A DNA stretch of 64,000 nucleotides from Zasmidium citrigriseum (Eukaryota > Ascomycota > Dothideomycetes > Mycosphaerellales > Mycosphaerellaceae), in NCBI GenBank assembly GCA_002786025.1, contig NHNW01000003.1, forward strand, positions 1,054,001 through 1,118,000, given 5' to 3'. The notes beneath the pieces are model-generated. The model saw only the letters and a program-made list of their open reading frames with translations. It did no database searches and was not told where the DNA came from. Position 1 is the first letter of the stretch; the number at the start of each line of letters is the position of its first letter. The translations under genes and the position numbers were made by a program. Shown here one piece after another: positions 10,101 to 21,894 of the stretch.

Positions 10101-12198
10101 AACGCGGCCTAATCCCTCCTTTACTACTATATATCGAATATTAAAGGAGATCGAGTACTTCTAGACTCTAAGGAAGGCTATCCGTATAGAGGATATTAGG
10201 TATATTAGTCGTATTATTAACTACCTTATTATCTAGTTCCTTAGTACTAGCTAGTATAACTACGCCTATAAGATACTATACTTTAAGTAGTTACTCGATA
10301 TATCCGATCCTATCTTACGGAAGGCGATCCTCGCGTACTATCTTATTAATCTCTCGGGTAAGAGAAGTAAAGCGGTAGTAACTAATAAGCTATTTAAACT
10401 CTATAACCTCGAGTACTCGGAAGATATTAAGTAGAATACTAACTTAACCTACGACCTAAAGGCGATATTCTAGAAGATATCTAGTAACTATAAGTAGGCG
10501 CGAGTATTATAAGAGATATTTAAAGCCGGCTCTAGTATAAAAGGTAGTAATACTTATTCCCGTAAGGATAACTCGCTCGGTATATTTAGTTTAGTAGATA
10601 AAATCTTTACCGACGGCCTTATAAAGTAGTAGAAGATAAGCGACGAGGAGCGAGAGAAGGTTAGGCTTTCGAAGGATATCTAGTAAGCTAGTAAGTTAAG
10701 CGAGAGAGTCTAAAGTAATATACTAATAATCGCTAGGTATAGAGTTATTATATTCTAAGATTATAGATCTTAATAAGGCGAATAAGATATTATACGAGTA
10801 TAGAGCTATAGTTTTAGATACTACTATATTCGATAACCCCCTCGATAGCGCTAATACGAGAGAGCGTATAGAGTAGGCGGACTATAGACTAGTAGACGCG
10901 GCTATAATTAACGAGGGCGACGAGGTCTTTATAGACTTCGTTAAGGACGGTTAGAATATAATAGTAGAATAGGTAGTTAAGGAAGCTAGGTAGTCGAGTA
11001 TTAAGCTAGCGAGCTAGCGAGCTCGACTAAGTATATATTTAGATTTCGTTATACGCTAACGGACTTCGTTATATACTATTTCGATACTAGCTAGCTAGTA
11101 GATTAACTTCGTTATACGCTAGGGTAGATAGATCGATAGCGATAATAGTAAGGGATTAGACTTTATTATTTATAGGTAGGCGAGTAAAGGTTAGCGATAA
11201 TAGGAGTCCTTATAATAGTAGCGTTTCTTTAAAAAGTATATATATTCGTTCCTCCTCTTCTTCTTCTTTCTTCTCCTTACGTTATAGTAATATAGTTACT
11301 ATTACTACTATTATTATTACTATACTACTTACTATCGTCGTCGCCTCCGCCCTTACTACTTACTTATACTAGCGTAGTAGCGAGAATAAGAATAAGAATA
11401 AGAATAAGAATACCGCCGTTACCGCCGCCGTTATAGCCTATAAGATATAGAAGCTACCGGATAATAAGTTTATAGCTATAATAACTAACTACGCTATAGA
11501 TAGTATCTCGTAAGTAATCTACTACTATTCGTTACTAAGTTACGCTAATATAAGGATCGTAGAACCGCTACTATTTCTTAAGCTCCGTCGCCTATACCTA
11601 AGCCTAAGCCTAAGCCTAAGCCTAAGCCTATTATCGTCGCTCGTCCGTCTAGTTCTTCTACGCTTAATCGCTTACGCTAGAAGAAGGCCGCCGAGTAAGT
11701 TATCGTCCGAGCTAGCTAATAGATAGCTACTAACCCTATCGTAGAGAACGTAGCTAGCTATAGTCCTAGGATCTAGAGCCGTTACTACTACTACCGCTAT
11801 AGTAATAGTAGTAGTAGTAGCTAGTAGTAAGCTCTCTACTATCGCCGTCTCTACTACTACTACGCTATAATAGCCCTCTACCTAGTAGCTACTAGAAGTC
11901 TACCGAGCTATATCGGCTAGAGATAGCTAGCTAGTATTACTCGATTATATACCGGGTAGATAGGTAGGATACGATTAAGCTCCTACGTTAGCGTATACTT
12001 ACGTATATTAGCTAAATCGAAGAGACGTCTACTAGAGAGGTATACCGGCTAAAGTATAGGCGTTATAAGGAGAATAGATATACGTACTCGTAGTATACGT
12101 ATAAGAATATTAAGAGGTTTCGGATAGCGAAGTATACCTAGTATATATACGATAGGGTTAAGTACGAGTAGATACCTTCTTAAATCGTTACTTATCGA

Positions 12199-12455
12199 GT
12201 CTAGTCTTCTAGTCTTCTAGTCTTCTAGTCTTCTAGTCTTCTAGTCTTCTAGTTATAGCCTCCTCGTCTTCTAACTCCTTATCTTCTAGTATCTCGTTAA
12301 TATCGCCTTCGTCGGCTAGCTAGGTATTCTACTTAGCTCCGGCGTAAGAAGATCGAGCTATAGCTAGTACTTATAGTCCTCTAGTACTCGTAGTCCTCTA
12401 GTACTCGTAGTCCTCTAGTACTTATAGTCCTCTAGTACTTATAGTCCTCTAGGCC
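12199..12455 (+). repeat. 10-bp and 17-bp tandem repeats
   Basis: Repeated AGTCTTCTAG (12199-12253), then repeated TAGTCCTCTAGTACTCG/TTA units (12365-12455). No coding signal recognised. Confidence 0.65.
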
Positions 12456-13380
12456 TTAGCTAGTACGACCTCGTCGTCCGCTTATCGCCGGTATCGTACT
12501 ATCTACTTATAATCGTTAAAGGCCGTATAATCTCTAAGCGAGCTCCGTATTTTAGGCTTTTATATACTAAAGTTTACCTATTACGTTATATTAGCGTAAA
12601 AGCTATATATTTTAATTAAAACCTTACCTACTATCCTTTATTATATCTTAATAGCGTAGTAGTATAGCGGGTACCGAACGTAAAGTCTCTCGTTCGAATC
12701 CTAATATATATACGTAGAGTTTAGGTAGACTCTATATAGTAGGGAAGGTATATCCGTCTTTATTACGACGAGTACCTAAGTACGAAACTTAACTTAGTAT
12801 AACCGTCCTTACTACGACGAGTATCCTCGAAAGAAACTTAGTTTAGTAGCGTCTAGTCTTAACGTTATACCCTAGATACTTTCTTCGGGAAGTATTTCCT
12901 TTAAACCGAACTTAATATACTAAATTTACTACCTTTAGGATTAGCGTCCTTATTAGACGCCCCGTTTATCGTAAAATAATTAAAACTAATATAGGATTAG
13001 CGTCCTTATTAGACGCCCCGCCTATAGATAGTTATAGTTAAAACTAACTAGTATAACTTTATAGCTATACTATTCGGTTACTACTTTAGTAACTAATAAA
13101 GGTATAGGCTATAGCTCTTATTAGAGGCCCGTTATCGCTATTATACTTACTAAGGAAATAAATAGTCCGCCCTTTATACTACCCCTCCTTTACCTCGTAG
13201 TATTATAAGGGTTTATTTTACTCTTTTACTAGATACCGAGATATAAAGGGGATTCGTTCGTCGCTTATCGCTCGTCGCTCGTCGCTCGTCTAGTTAAGTA
13301 TCTAGTTAAGTATCTAGTTAGTCTAGTCTCTAGCCTAGTATATAATCGATCTTAATCTTCTACCCTCTTTATTATTAACG

Positions 13381-13524
13381 CCTTATCCTCTACCCTTCTT
13401 ATCCTCTACCCTCCTTATCCTCTACCCCTTTACTCTACCCCTTTACTCTACCTCTTTACTCTACCCCTTTACTCTACCCCTTTACTCTAGCTCTTTACTC
13501 TACCCCTTTACTCTAGCTCTTTAA
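13381..13524 (+). repeat. pyrimidine-rich tandem repeat
   Basis: Repeated CTTATCCTCTACC then TTTACTCTACCCC units. Sequence around it (10.7-16.3 kb) is RIP-mutated; I could assign no protein family to it. Confidence 0.65.
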
Positions 13525-15285
13525 ACCTTACTTTACCCCCCTACTTTACTTATATCTACTACTAGTATCGTAAACCCTATAAACTCTGTCGCTATTTATA
13601 GTAATACTACTAGAACCTTACTAGCGCTAACGTTATATCGCGTAGCTACTCGCGCGGCTACCTACGCGCGACTATAAGTTCTCGTCTTTACTCTAACTTC
13701 TTCTTCTTCCTTTCTTCCTTATCTACCTTTATACCTCTACGATCTACCTTATATATATAATAGTAAGTCGTACGTTAGTTAGCTTAGTAGTAATTAGTAG
13801 GTATACGAAGAAATCCGTCTAGCTTAACGACGTTAAAACCGAGCGGTAGGCTAGCTACTATCTATCTTACTAAATAATCGAGTACCTATAGTAGCCTATC
13901 TCGTCTAGCTAACGACATTAAACTAAGCCGTTTTTCTAGGTATCGATAAACCTAGCCGCCTACTAGGGCGTTATCTAAGCCGTCTTACTAGGTACCGATA
14001 AACTTAGCCGCTAAGCTAAAGGCGTTAACTAAGTAGGTAGCGCCTAGCCTTAATATTAACGCTATCGCTATCTATCTAGAATCGATAAGATTCTACTTAG
14101 TCGGTAATAGTATCTTATCTTTATTATTTAGTTCTTCGCCCGCCTAGTAGTTACTAATATATATATATAAGCTATATTACTAGCGAGGTACCTCTCTTAC
14201 CTATATAGTCGCTCTAAGTAGGCCTAGTATAAGGGTCGACTAGTTACTTAGCCGGCCTTCTAAGAGGCGTAGGGTTTAGAGGTTTATCTTATAGCGTCCT
14301 TAAGGGAGGCTCTTAATAGCGCGTACTACCGCGATATATAGTCGCGAGGTTACGGCGAAGGTAACTAGCTACGGGTATAGCGATATATATCTACCTTTTT
14401 ACTAAATAGTCTCCTCGGCTATAAAAGAGGCGCCTAGATACTATATATTATCTAGTACTATTAGTTACCGAGTTCTAACTTTTAAGCTTATCTCTTAAGA
14501 TACCTTAGGCTCGTAAGATTAGACTTTATCTAAAGGCGTTATCGACGCTATCGACTTTATTAGAGGCTACTACTTCTAGTTATTAATAACTAGCGCCGTT
14601 ATCCCTTAGCCCTTTTATATACTACCTTAGGCTACTCGAAGGTCTACTATATAGGTAATAGTTTACTTACGGAACTAATAGATTATAGCCCTAGGCGGCG
14701 GCGGCTAGTACTTAACTTATTTTATATAAGAATATTATTAATATCGTCGTTTACGGTATACTAATAATCTATACTACCTAGCTTTAGTTATTAACTTCGG
14801 TTATTAGATCGGTTATAGCGAAGAGTAGTTATTTCCTAGCTTCGGCCGGTTAATATAGCTACCTAGTAGAGAAGAGAGTCTTATACTAAACTTTAGATCC
14901 CTATATCCCTCGTCTATATATAAGGCCTCTATTCCGCCTACCTACTTACTTTAGTATTATACTTTAGTATTCTATCTCGGTAATAATAGATAGTAGTACT
15001 ATATATATTTCTCTAGGTAATACCTAGGGTAATAAGTATAGTAGCTTCGGCGTTAGTAATAGATTCGACGGAGGTAATAGGCTCGGCGGAGGTAGGTTAA
15101 GCGGTAATAATAGATTAGGTAGTAATAGTAGGCTCGATAATAGACGCGACGGTACTTAATTTATTATAGTAATAGATATAATAGCGATAGATTCGATATA
15201 GAGCGGCTAGATATAAGTGGATCTAATAAGATAAAGTCGACTAAAGGTTCGGCTTATAGTAGGGTAGCTATAGTTCGATATATAA

Positions 15286-15360
15286 TTTAGATTTCGTTAT
15301 ACGCGTATCTATAAGTATACGCCTACGTAGACGACGATTTAGTATATAACGAAGTCTAAA
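15286..15360. repeat. 75-bp inverted repeat (MITE-like)
   Basis: TTTAGATTTCGTTATACGC (15286-15304) is mirrored by GTATATAACGAAGTCTAAA (15342-15360), allowing for RIP transitions. The same 19-mer occurs once more at 11038-11056, so the two sites could also be ends of a nested element. Confidence 0.5.
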
Positions 15361-16299
15361 ATAATAAGGTAGCTAGGTAGTATAGGTATTTTAAAAATTC
15401 TAAAGTTAGGAAAGTTTAGGAAAGTATAAGCCGTAATAATATATACGCCTAGATTTCGTACTATCTATATAGGTAGCTAGGCTAGTACCTTACCGGCTTC
15501 CTAATACTACCTTTACTTTTATATTCTATTAATAAAGTTATTAATAATAATACGCTTTTATTAAGACGATTTACCTAACGAAATAATAAGTCCTTAAACC
15601 CCTATAATCTATACGAAAAGGCCTATACTAGATACTTAGCGAGCGCCTCCCTAGCTCTCGAGCTACCTCTAAGATATATACCGACTACGAGGGCTAGATA
15701 TAATATTACTAGAGTTAAAGTCGGCGCTACTAATAGGCGAAGATAGTATAGCGGCGCTAGTACGAGATACTTAACTAGCCGATATTATAGTACTATAAGT
15801 AGGAGGAGGAGGAGGAGCGTAAGCGATCTAGCGAGATATATCTATTATTATCTAGTTAATCTACTCTAGAGTAAGATTATTAAGCTTAGTAATATTACTA
15901 ATATTACTAAACCTAGACGGCGAATCTCGACGTATAGCCTTAGCTAGCCCCTTAGAGGTTAATAGCCTACTAGCTAGACGCTTATTACTAGAGGTAGTAC
16001 TAGAGGTAGCGTTAGAGGCCGTACTAAGACTAAGACTAGAGATAGTAACGGGTCTAGTACCCCGAAAAGCCCCTAGTACTATAGCTATTATAGCGGCTAT
16101 AACGGAACCTAGTATCGGCTATAGAGTTAGATTAACTTAAGACTAGGCGTTTAATAGAGTAGACTTTCGTATACTAACTCTTACCGAGCGATTAAACGAG
16201 TCGTTAATATCCTAACGACGATCTTCTAGCGTCTATACTAGATAAGTACCTTAGCTAGAGGTAGTACTAGAGGTAGTACTAGATATACCCTAGCCTTAA

Positions 16300-18460
16300 C
16301 TACCCTAGCTCTAAGTACCTTAGTTAGTATTAGTAGTATCCTTCTTAGCCTACCGCTTACGCTTAATCTCGTCGTATACTACGATAGCTTTATTAGAGAT
16401 ATTATTTAACTAGGCGATAATCTTAAGGTACTACTAAATCTAAAACTTAGTAGTATCTAGCTTATAAGCCTACTCGATATCCTCTTAAGTAACCTCGACG
16501 GACTAATCTAGCCTACCGCCGCTACTACTCTTAAAGGTACTATAGATATCCTAAAGAATAGAGTTATCGATAAAGAAGTTAGCGAGTATCTTAAATATAC
16601 GAGTCTTCGTATTATTACGGAAGTAGTTATCCTTCTTAGCCTACTTAGATACCTAGTCCTAGATTAATAGTAGCGTATAGGCCGGTAGAGTCCTAGCTCG
16701 AGGCGTAACTAGCTTAGGATCCTCTAGTAGTAGTTCCGGTATATCCTCGTTCTTATAAAGATCTATATTATAGACGTTATAGTAAAGCTCTACTAGTACT
16801 AGTCTATCTAGATAAGGATAAGCTACCTAATCCTCGCTAAAGTATTTATAGAGAATAGCGACTAGATACTTACCGGTACTACCGAAACGAAGGCGCTCGT
16901 TCTAGGCTCGACGAGTAATCGGTAGGTAATTCTTACGCTTCCGTATCTTAGTCTTAGTCTACTTCTTTACTATACTAGGGTCCTTAAAGTCCTAGTCCTC
17001 CTTATCGTTCTCCTCTTTATCCTATTCGTCCTCGTCCTTATCGAAAGCCTTATTATACTATACCTTTTCGCTAGGAAGGTCGGTCTAATACTAGGCTCGA
17101 AGGATATAGATTAGTAGAACTATAATAGTATTATCGCGATACCGCGTAGGTAGACTAGAGTTCCTACGTAGATATCTAGAGGGAGAGAATTCTTACTAGT
17201 CTTAAATCCCCTACTACTAGCGCTTATAGAATAGCCGACCCTTTAGCTCTAGTATCGGTATACGTAATAAGGAAGTATCGTCTAGCGTACTATCTAGTAA
17301 AGCCTTCTAGTTATCGTTAATCTAGTATAGTATAAACTAGAATATAACTCTACGTATACCTAGAGCTCGCGCTATATAACCTATCCGCTACTAGAAGTCT
17401 AATATACTCTTAGAGATAGGTATATCTATAACGATAGTAATCTCGATATTATTAATATCTATACTATTACTCTAGATTATAGTAGCGTAGGTAATATAAT
17501 AAGTACTAGATACGAAGTCCTAGTACCGCTTCTCTTAATTAGGATCTAGAACTAGACTAGATACGAAGTAAACTATAGTACGAACGTCGATACTAGGCCT
17601 ACCCTATATATACCGCTTACTTAGATCTACCTAGTCCTTAGTTAGGGTAACGAGCTAGCTACGGATAATCTAAGCGAGCTTCTCGACTCGCTTACGCCTA
17701 TCTATAAAGATAATAATCTTCTTAAGGTTCTAAGGTATAGCTTTACTAGCCTCGTTAACTACGCTAATAGTTACGAAGAATAAGAAGCTATAGTAGTCGC
17801 GCTTATACTACTTCTAGGGAATATTCTTAAAGATAAACGTAATATCTAGTCTTATAATACTAGCGCGTATAACCTATTTAAACGGTTAGCTAGACTAGAC
17901 TACTAGATTACTAGACTAGACTACTAGACTACTAGACTACTAGACGGCTAGACGGCTAGACGGCTAGGCTTCTTAATATACCTTAGTCTAGAACGTATTA
18001 TCGCCGACCTTACGAAAGCTAGTATACTTAAGTACGAACTCCTTAGTCTCCGTAGGTAGGGTAGTAGAGTATCTAATAAGTAGAGTATATCGAGGGAGGA
18101 GCTACTATATAGTATATAGTTCTATAAACTTACTACGGAAAGATTACTACTCCTTAACGAGGTAGATTTTATCTATAAATACGAGGCTAATACGGTCCCG
18201 TACCTCTAGCTTCTATAATACCTTACGAACCTCTAATAATACTACTTATTTAGGACTAAGGATAAGGACCTAGACCTCGCCCTTCTTAAACTTCTTAAGT
18301 AATATACTATCCTTCTTCCTATTTATAGTAGTAAGGTTAGTAGCGTCGATAAGAAGATTCTTATTACTAGCGATAATCTTACCGATATCCTTAATCCTAT
18401 CCTACTACTTATTACTAAGGCGATTAAGTAGTAAAATCTATAGAATCTAATACCTAGTAA
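16300..18460 (-). pseudogene. RecQ-like (SF2) helicase fragment, destroyed by RIP
   Basis: On the minus strand a long frame is broken only by TAG/TAA. It contains in order: 'VLILSPK' (~18260), an 'LVFIDKIYLVKE' stretch (~18170-18200) matching a DEAH-box motif II with D-E-I-H changed, 'FRSKFIEL', 'YSTTLPTET' (~18065) matching the SAT motif III, and further downstream 'TIVIDIPISKSILDF' (~17430) resembling the helicase C-terminal core. A lysine-rich tail follows to about 16.3 kb. The arrangement is like RecQ-type helicases carried by fungal repeats and subtelomeres; the Walker A region could not be recognised. Antisense to the DUF6589-like gene in the same element. Confidence 0.55.
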
Positions 18461-18599
18461 GGAGTAGATAGGAATAGACGATAAGGGACTATAATATAGT
18501 TAGCTCTTACTCTACTATCTATTAAAGGACTACTACCGCTACCGACTACTACTAGATTACTACCGCCGCCGACTACTACTAGATTACCGCCGCCGACTA

Positions 18600-19020
18600 C
18601 TACTAGATAAACGTACCTTACCGAGCTCTATATAGGCTTTTACTAGGAGGTTATACTAGGTAAAGATAAGGCCGAAGATATAATCTATCTAGAATATATC
18701 GGGCTTACGATACTCGCCTAGATATTATATATCGAGGATCTACCTTATTCCCTTAGAAACTAGGACTCTCTAAAGGTCTAACCTAATCTATAAGTACTAG
18801 CTAATATCGTATACGAGCTACTAGAATACCTCGAGTAGTACGCTGCCTTATATAGTCTAGAGACTAGCGATACGCTACTAGAAGTATAGGTAGTAATCGT
18901 TAAGGTTCGCTAGTAGAGGAACTATAGGTATATTAAACTTCGGACGGACTCGAGTTACTACGCTACGAGGTAGTAGTACCTATATCGTCGGATCTTACTA
19001 CTACCTTAAAGGTCTCTAAC
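18600..19020 (+). pseudogene. RIP-mutated open stretch of unknown identity
   Basis: A plus-strand frame of about 140 codons free of stops other than TAG/TAA, with no family I recognise. It faces the helicase remnant. Confidence 0.3.
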
Positions 19021-19568
19021 TATCCTTACTCTTACGCGCCTACTTAGCGGATAGTCGCTAGCTACTAGGCCCTATTATAACCTACTAGGCTACCTTTCCC
19101 TTACCCTTACCTATCTTTCTAGTTAGTAGTATAGTATAAATAATAGAATATTATATTAGAATAGGTTTAGGGTTAGTAGAGCGTAAATACTAGCCTTAAG
19201 AAGTATAGGAAGCGGGCTAGCCGAATTTTAGCCTATAGGTAGGAGTAAGTAAATAAATAGACTAGTAAATACTTAGAGCTTATAGAGGGTACTAGAAAGA
19301 TAGATTCGTACTATCTTCTTATTTAGCGATAGTATTACGTTAATAGATAGTTAATAGGTAGGGGAAATTTTTAAGATAGATTTTATACCTTCTATATATC
19401 TAGTCCTTTAGTTTCTAGAATTTCCTAGTAAAATAATATTTATTAAACTCGCTATATAATTACGTAGAGCGGATTAAAATTTAACGGCGAGACAATATAG
19501 TAGTATTAAGCTATTTAGAAATATAGATTTTAAGATAGGCGCTGGATGTCCGCCTGCGACCATTTGTC

Positions 19569-19693
19569 TTCAGGCGCTTCGCAGAAGGACAATCGCTCGC
19601 ACTAACCATATCAAGTCAAGATTCACGCTAAGTACCCGCTTGGAACCGACTTCACGTGGCTTTCTCGTACTTGCCTTCGGAGAAGCGCCTGAA
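19569..19693. repeat. right subterminal palindrome
   Basis: TTCAGGCGCTTCGCAGAAGG (19569-19588) pairs with CCTTCGGAGAAGCGCCTGAA (19674-19693); the outer 12 bp are perfect. It adjoins the right terminal repeat and is unmutated, mirroring the palindrome at the left end though with a different sequence. Confidence 0.65.
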
Positions 19694-19705
19694 CTTGGGA
19701 GGTAG
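19693..19705 (-). repeat. right terminal inverted repeat (13 bp)
   Basis: ACTTGGGAGGTAG, exact complement of 6332-6344. Confidence 0.75.
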
Positions 19706-19775
19706 AGTGAGCCTAGGAGTGAGCCTAGGGATGGACAGAAGTGAGCCTAGGAGTGAGGCTAGGAGTAGATAGAAG
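19706..19775 (+). repeat. minisatellite AGTGAGCCTAGG, right flank of the large transposon
   Basis: Four near-perfect AGTGAGCCTAGG units with interspersed GATGGACAGA. The first eight bases repeat the eight bases before the left terminal repeat. From about 19776 to 20448 I see no gene. Confidence 0.75.
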
Positions 19776-20448
19776 GGGCCTACAGCTGACAATAAAAGTC
19801 TTTCTTGTCGGGCCATCCGGATGTACCACTATAGCAAGAGACGCTCCGAGGTGTGTGTTTTGCGTTGTCGGTCCGTTCACCCCACCTCCTACATCTTTCG
19901 TTCGGCGGAAGAAGGCTGGTTAATCCGATGCGCCAGGCAGGAGCGGCGTGTCGGCGCGCCTGAAGGGAGGCTCGCGAAGTGGTCGTCGCGGAAGCTTAAA
20001 CGCAAATCTGCCACCCAATTTGAACTTCACCCGTCGCTGGCGTGCGTTTTGTGGGAGAAATGCGTGGCCGAGGTGATCGTCATTTTATGAGCAGTTGAGA
20101 AGTCCAGACTTCAAGATCATTTTGTTCTGGACAGCAACTGGAAACTTGGCGACACGTGGGAGATCCAAAGTACTTGAGCTTCGAAGCGTGAGCAAAGACC
20201 GACGTTGTGCGACTTCGCGGATTCGTGTAAGAGTCGGAACAGCTATGGAGCACCGCGGTTAATCACAGCTCCTCCACCTGCCGGCAATCATGGAAAAGCG
20301 GCCAGACTCCGCAACACCATCGAGCGGGGAAAGCGACCAGCGATCAAGGATATGTGTGGATCGATGAGACGCTTGCAATGGAGCAAAGAAGTCGATGAAA
20401 CGCCGGCAAAAGACCAGCAACACTGTACCACGGCTCAAAGAGCTCACC

Positions 20449-21894
20449 TCAAGAGCAGATCATCTCGGCATTCAAGAATCTGCACATAGCGCCTGGCATG
20501 GCGTCCAGCAGCTGCAATTCGGCTTTCATATTGAGCATGAGCATGGTCTGCAACTCGCTCTTCCCGAGGAGATCGTTGGAGCAGTCTGACAGCATCTTCG
20601 TAGCTTTGTTGCGGTCTCGTGCCGTCAAAGTCAGGATACCTTGGGCTGGCTGGGCATCATCGCCGAGTAGCAAGTGCTCGCCATGAAGGCCAAGCCGTTG
20701 AAGCTGTGGGACGCGGTGCTCTTCACTCTCATGTGCCAAAGCTTTGGAGCCGTGCTTGTACGTGGAGAGAATGGCCACTCCGTCAGGGTCATAGTCGGCA
20801 AGACCATATACTGAGGGTGTTGCGAAGCCATTGAGCGGAGAGGCATGGCTCAGAAGTCGCAGCATCGCCCGTGTGGCCAGATCTGGATAGCCCTTTCCAG
20901 TGATGATGACCCCCTGGTCTGCGACGGTGTCCCAGAAGTCGGATGCGGCAATTGAGCGGAACGTGGCTTCCTTCTCGATGGCGAGGATCCATTTTACAGC
21001 CGTCATGTCGACAGACAGAATATCTTTGATGCTGGGAACGAGGACGCCCTCTCTGTCTGCGCTGATATCGAGCGTGGAGCCGTCTCTCCGACAAATAGTG
21101 ACTGCGCCTGCGACGAGACCTTTCGCAGCGGCGGTGACATTGAGTGACGACCGCGAGACACCAAGTGTGAAGGCAATGTCGTCAACGTAGCGGTCGACGT
21201 GTGTCTGCTTGCCAAATAGCGCAGGATCACGATAGTAGATGTCCCTGCGATGTAAGTCATATTGTCCATGGAAGATGTGGTATACACGCGTACCTCTTGC
21301 TCAACACTACATTGTTGCGCAGCGCTTCATGCATGAGCTCGAGAATGCGCAGCACGACAGCTATGATTCATCAGTCTTGAAAACATCCACATGGACAGTC
21401 TTCCTTACAGAACCTCCAGGCCTCGTCAGGAGTCTTGCCAGGGAAACATATACGTTTCTCACGAGCCTTCACGTCTGTCCCTTGATGCTCGGTGCGTTTC
21501 GAAGTTGAAGTCCGAGATTTCAACGTGATGCTGATTTCATCTTTCTCGTTGAGGAGTGCATCGATAATGTGCTCATACGCCTCCTCGATCTTGGCGATGA
21601 CTTCAACACTGAGATATGTGTCAGTGGGTGTGAAGTTAAGGTAGGAGGGAAGACTTACTTGACATATGATGACGGATTTTCATCCATCTCATTACCCTTA
21701 ACGCCCGCATCCTCAGCAAAACCATGTCGCTCATTGTCGTGTTCAACATCATCGTCTGCGGCATATCCCAAGGGCGAGATACGGTCAGTAAATGCAAGGT
21801 CAGCAGCGGCATCGGTCAAGGACGCCTGTGAGCAGTCCTGCAGCAACCCAGCCTCGCCGAGGAGGTCATCGAAATCATCGTCGTCGAAGTCCAT
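20449..21894 (-). CDS. SPO11: meiotic DNA double-strand-break protein Spo11
   Basis: Four exons (21894-21659, 21608-21409, 21360-21294, 21244-20449) joined across introns of 50, 48 and 49 bp give 432 residues. Spo11 is the topoisomerase VI A-like protein that makes meiotic double-strand breaks in the nucleus through a tyrosyl-DNA link. Visible landmarks: an acidic N-terminus; the winged-helix region EALRNNVVLSKRDIYY at the exon 3/4 junction with the catalytic tyrosine, probably Tyr172; the Toprim glutamate in ILAIEKEATF; GKGYPDLATR; and the metal-binding DxD in LADYDPDG. All key residues are intact, so the gene looks functional. It is divergent from the CAF-1 gene with about 250 bp between the start codons. 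Confidence 0.9.

Larger units (their letters stand above)
7826..10690 (+). pseudogene. DUF6589-like transposon protein, destroyed by RIP
   Basis: One frame of about 950 codons is interrupted only by TAG/TAA, each explicable as a RIP-converted CAG, CAA or TGG. It contains a run of 13 TAG codons at 9094-9132, evidently a former polyglutamine tract. Segments in order match the fungal DUF6589 layout: a 'VKREIVEFYNN.GF..SY' helix region (nt ~8340-8400), a 'TYNNFNR' block (~8475) equivalent to the conserved DNFN, 'NQLTTERSRS' (~9355) equivalent to GDQLT, 'LPIPTIFYTV' (~9440) equivalent to the PVPGLFH block, and a C-terminal 'INLSGKRSKA' block (~10350). DUF6589 proteins are multicopy in fungal genomes; that they are DDE-type transposases is my inference from the spaced acidic motifs. 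As it stands the gene cannot encode protein. Confidence 0.6.
6332..19705. mobile_element. large RIP-mutated TIR transposon (13.4 kb), unclassified
   Basis: The ends are CTACCTCCCAAGT at 6332-6344 and its exact complement ACTTGGGAGGTAG at 19693-19705. AGTGAGCC abuts both ends, consistent with an 8-bp target-site duplication, although it is also part of the surrounding minisatellite. Each end carries a subterminal palindrome. The outer ~130 bp (left) and ~170 bp (right) are unmutated; the interior has nearly all CA and TG turned to TA. Reading TAG/TAA as former Gln/Trp codons shows a DUF6589-like frame on + (7826-10690) and a RecQ-like helicase frame on - (about 16300-18460). An 8-bp duplication is seen in hAT and a few other superfamilies; 13 kb and this gene content do not fit typical fungal hAT elements, so I leave the class open. 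Confidence 0.7.

Noticed and set aside
12640..12710. tRNA-like segment with GTTCGAATCC and TAGCGTAGT, possible SINE head
   Set aside because: The T-arm does not pair at its middle positions even allowing for RIP, and no full cloverleaf forms.
6332..19705. Assignment of the large element to the hAT superfamily
   Set aside because: Only the 8-bp duplication suggests it; the target does not fit the usual hAT pattern and no hAT transposase motif was seen.
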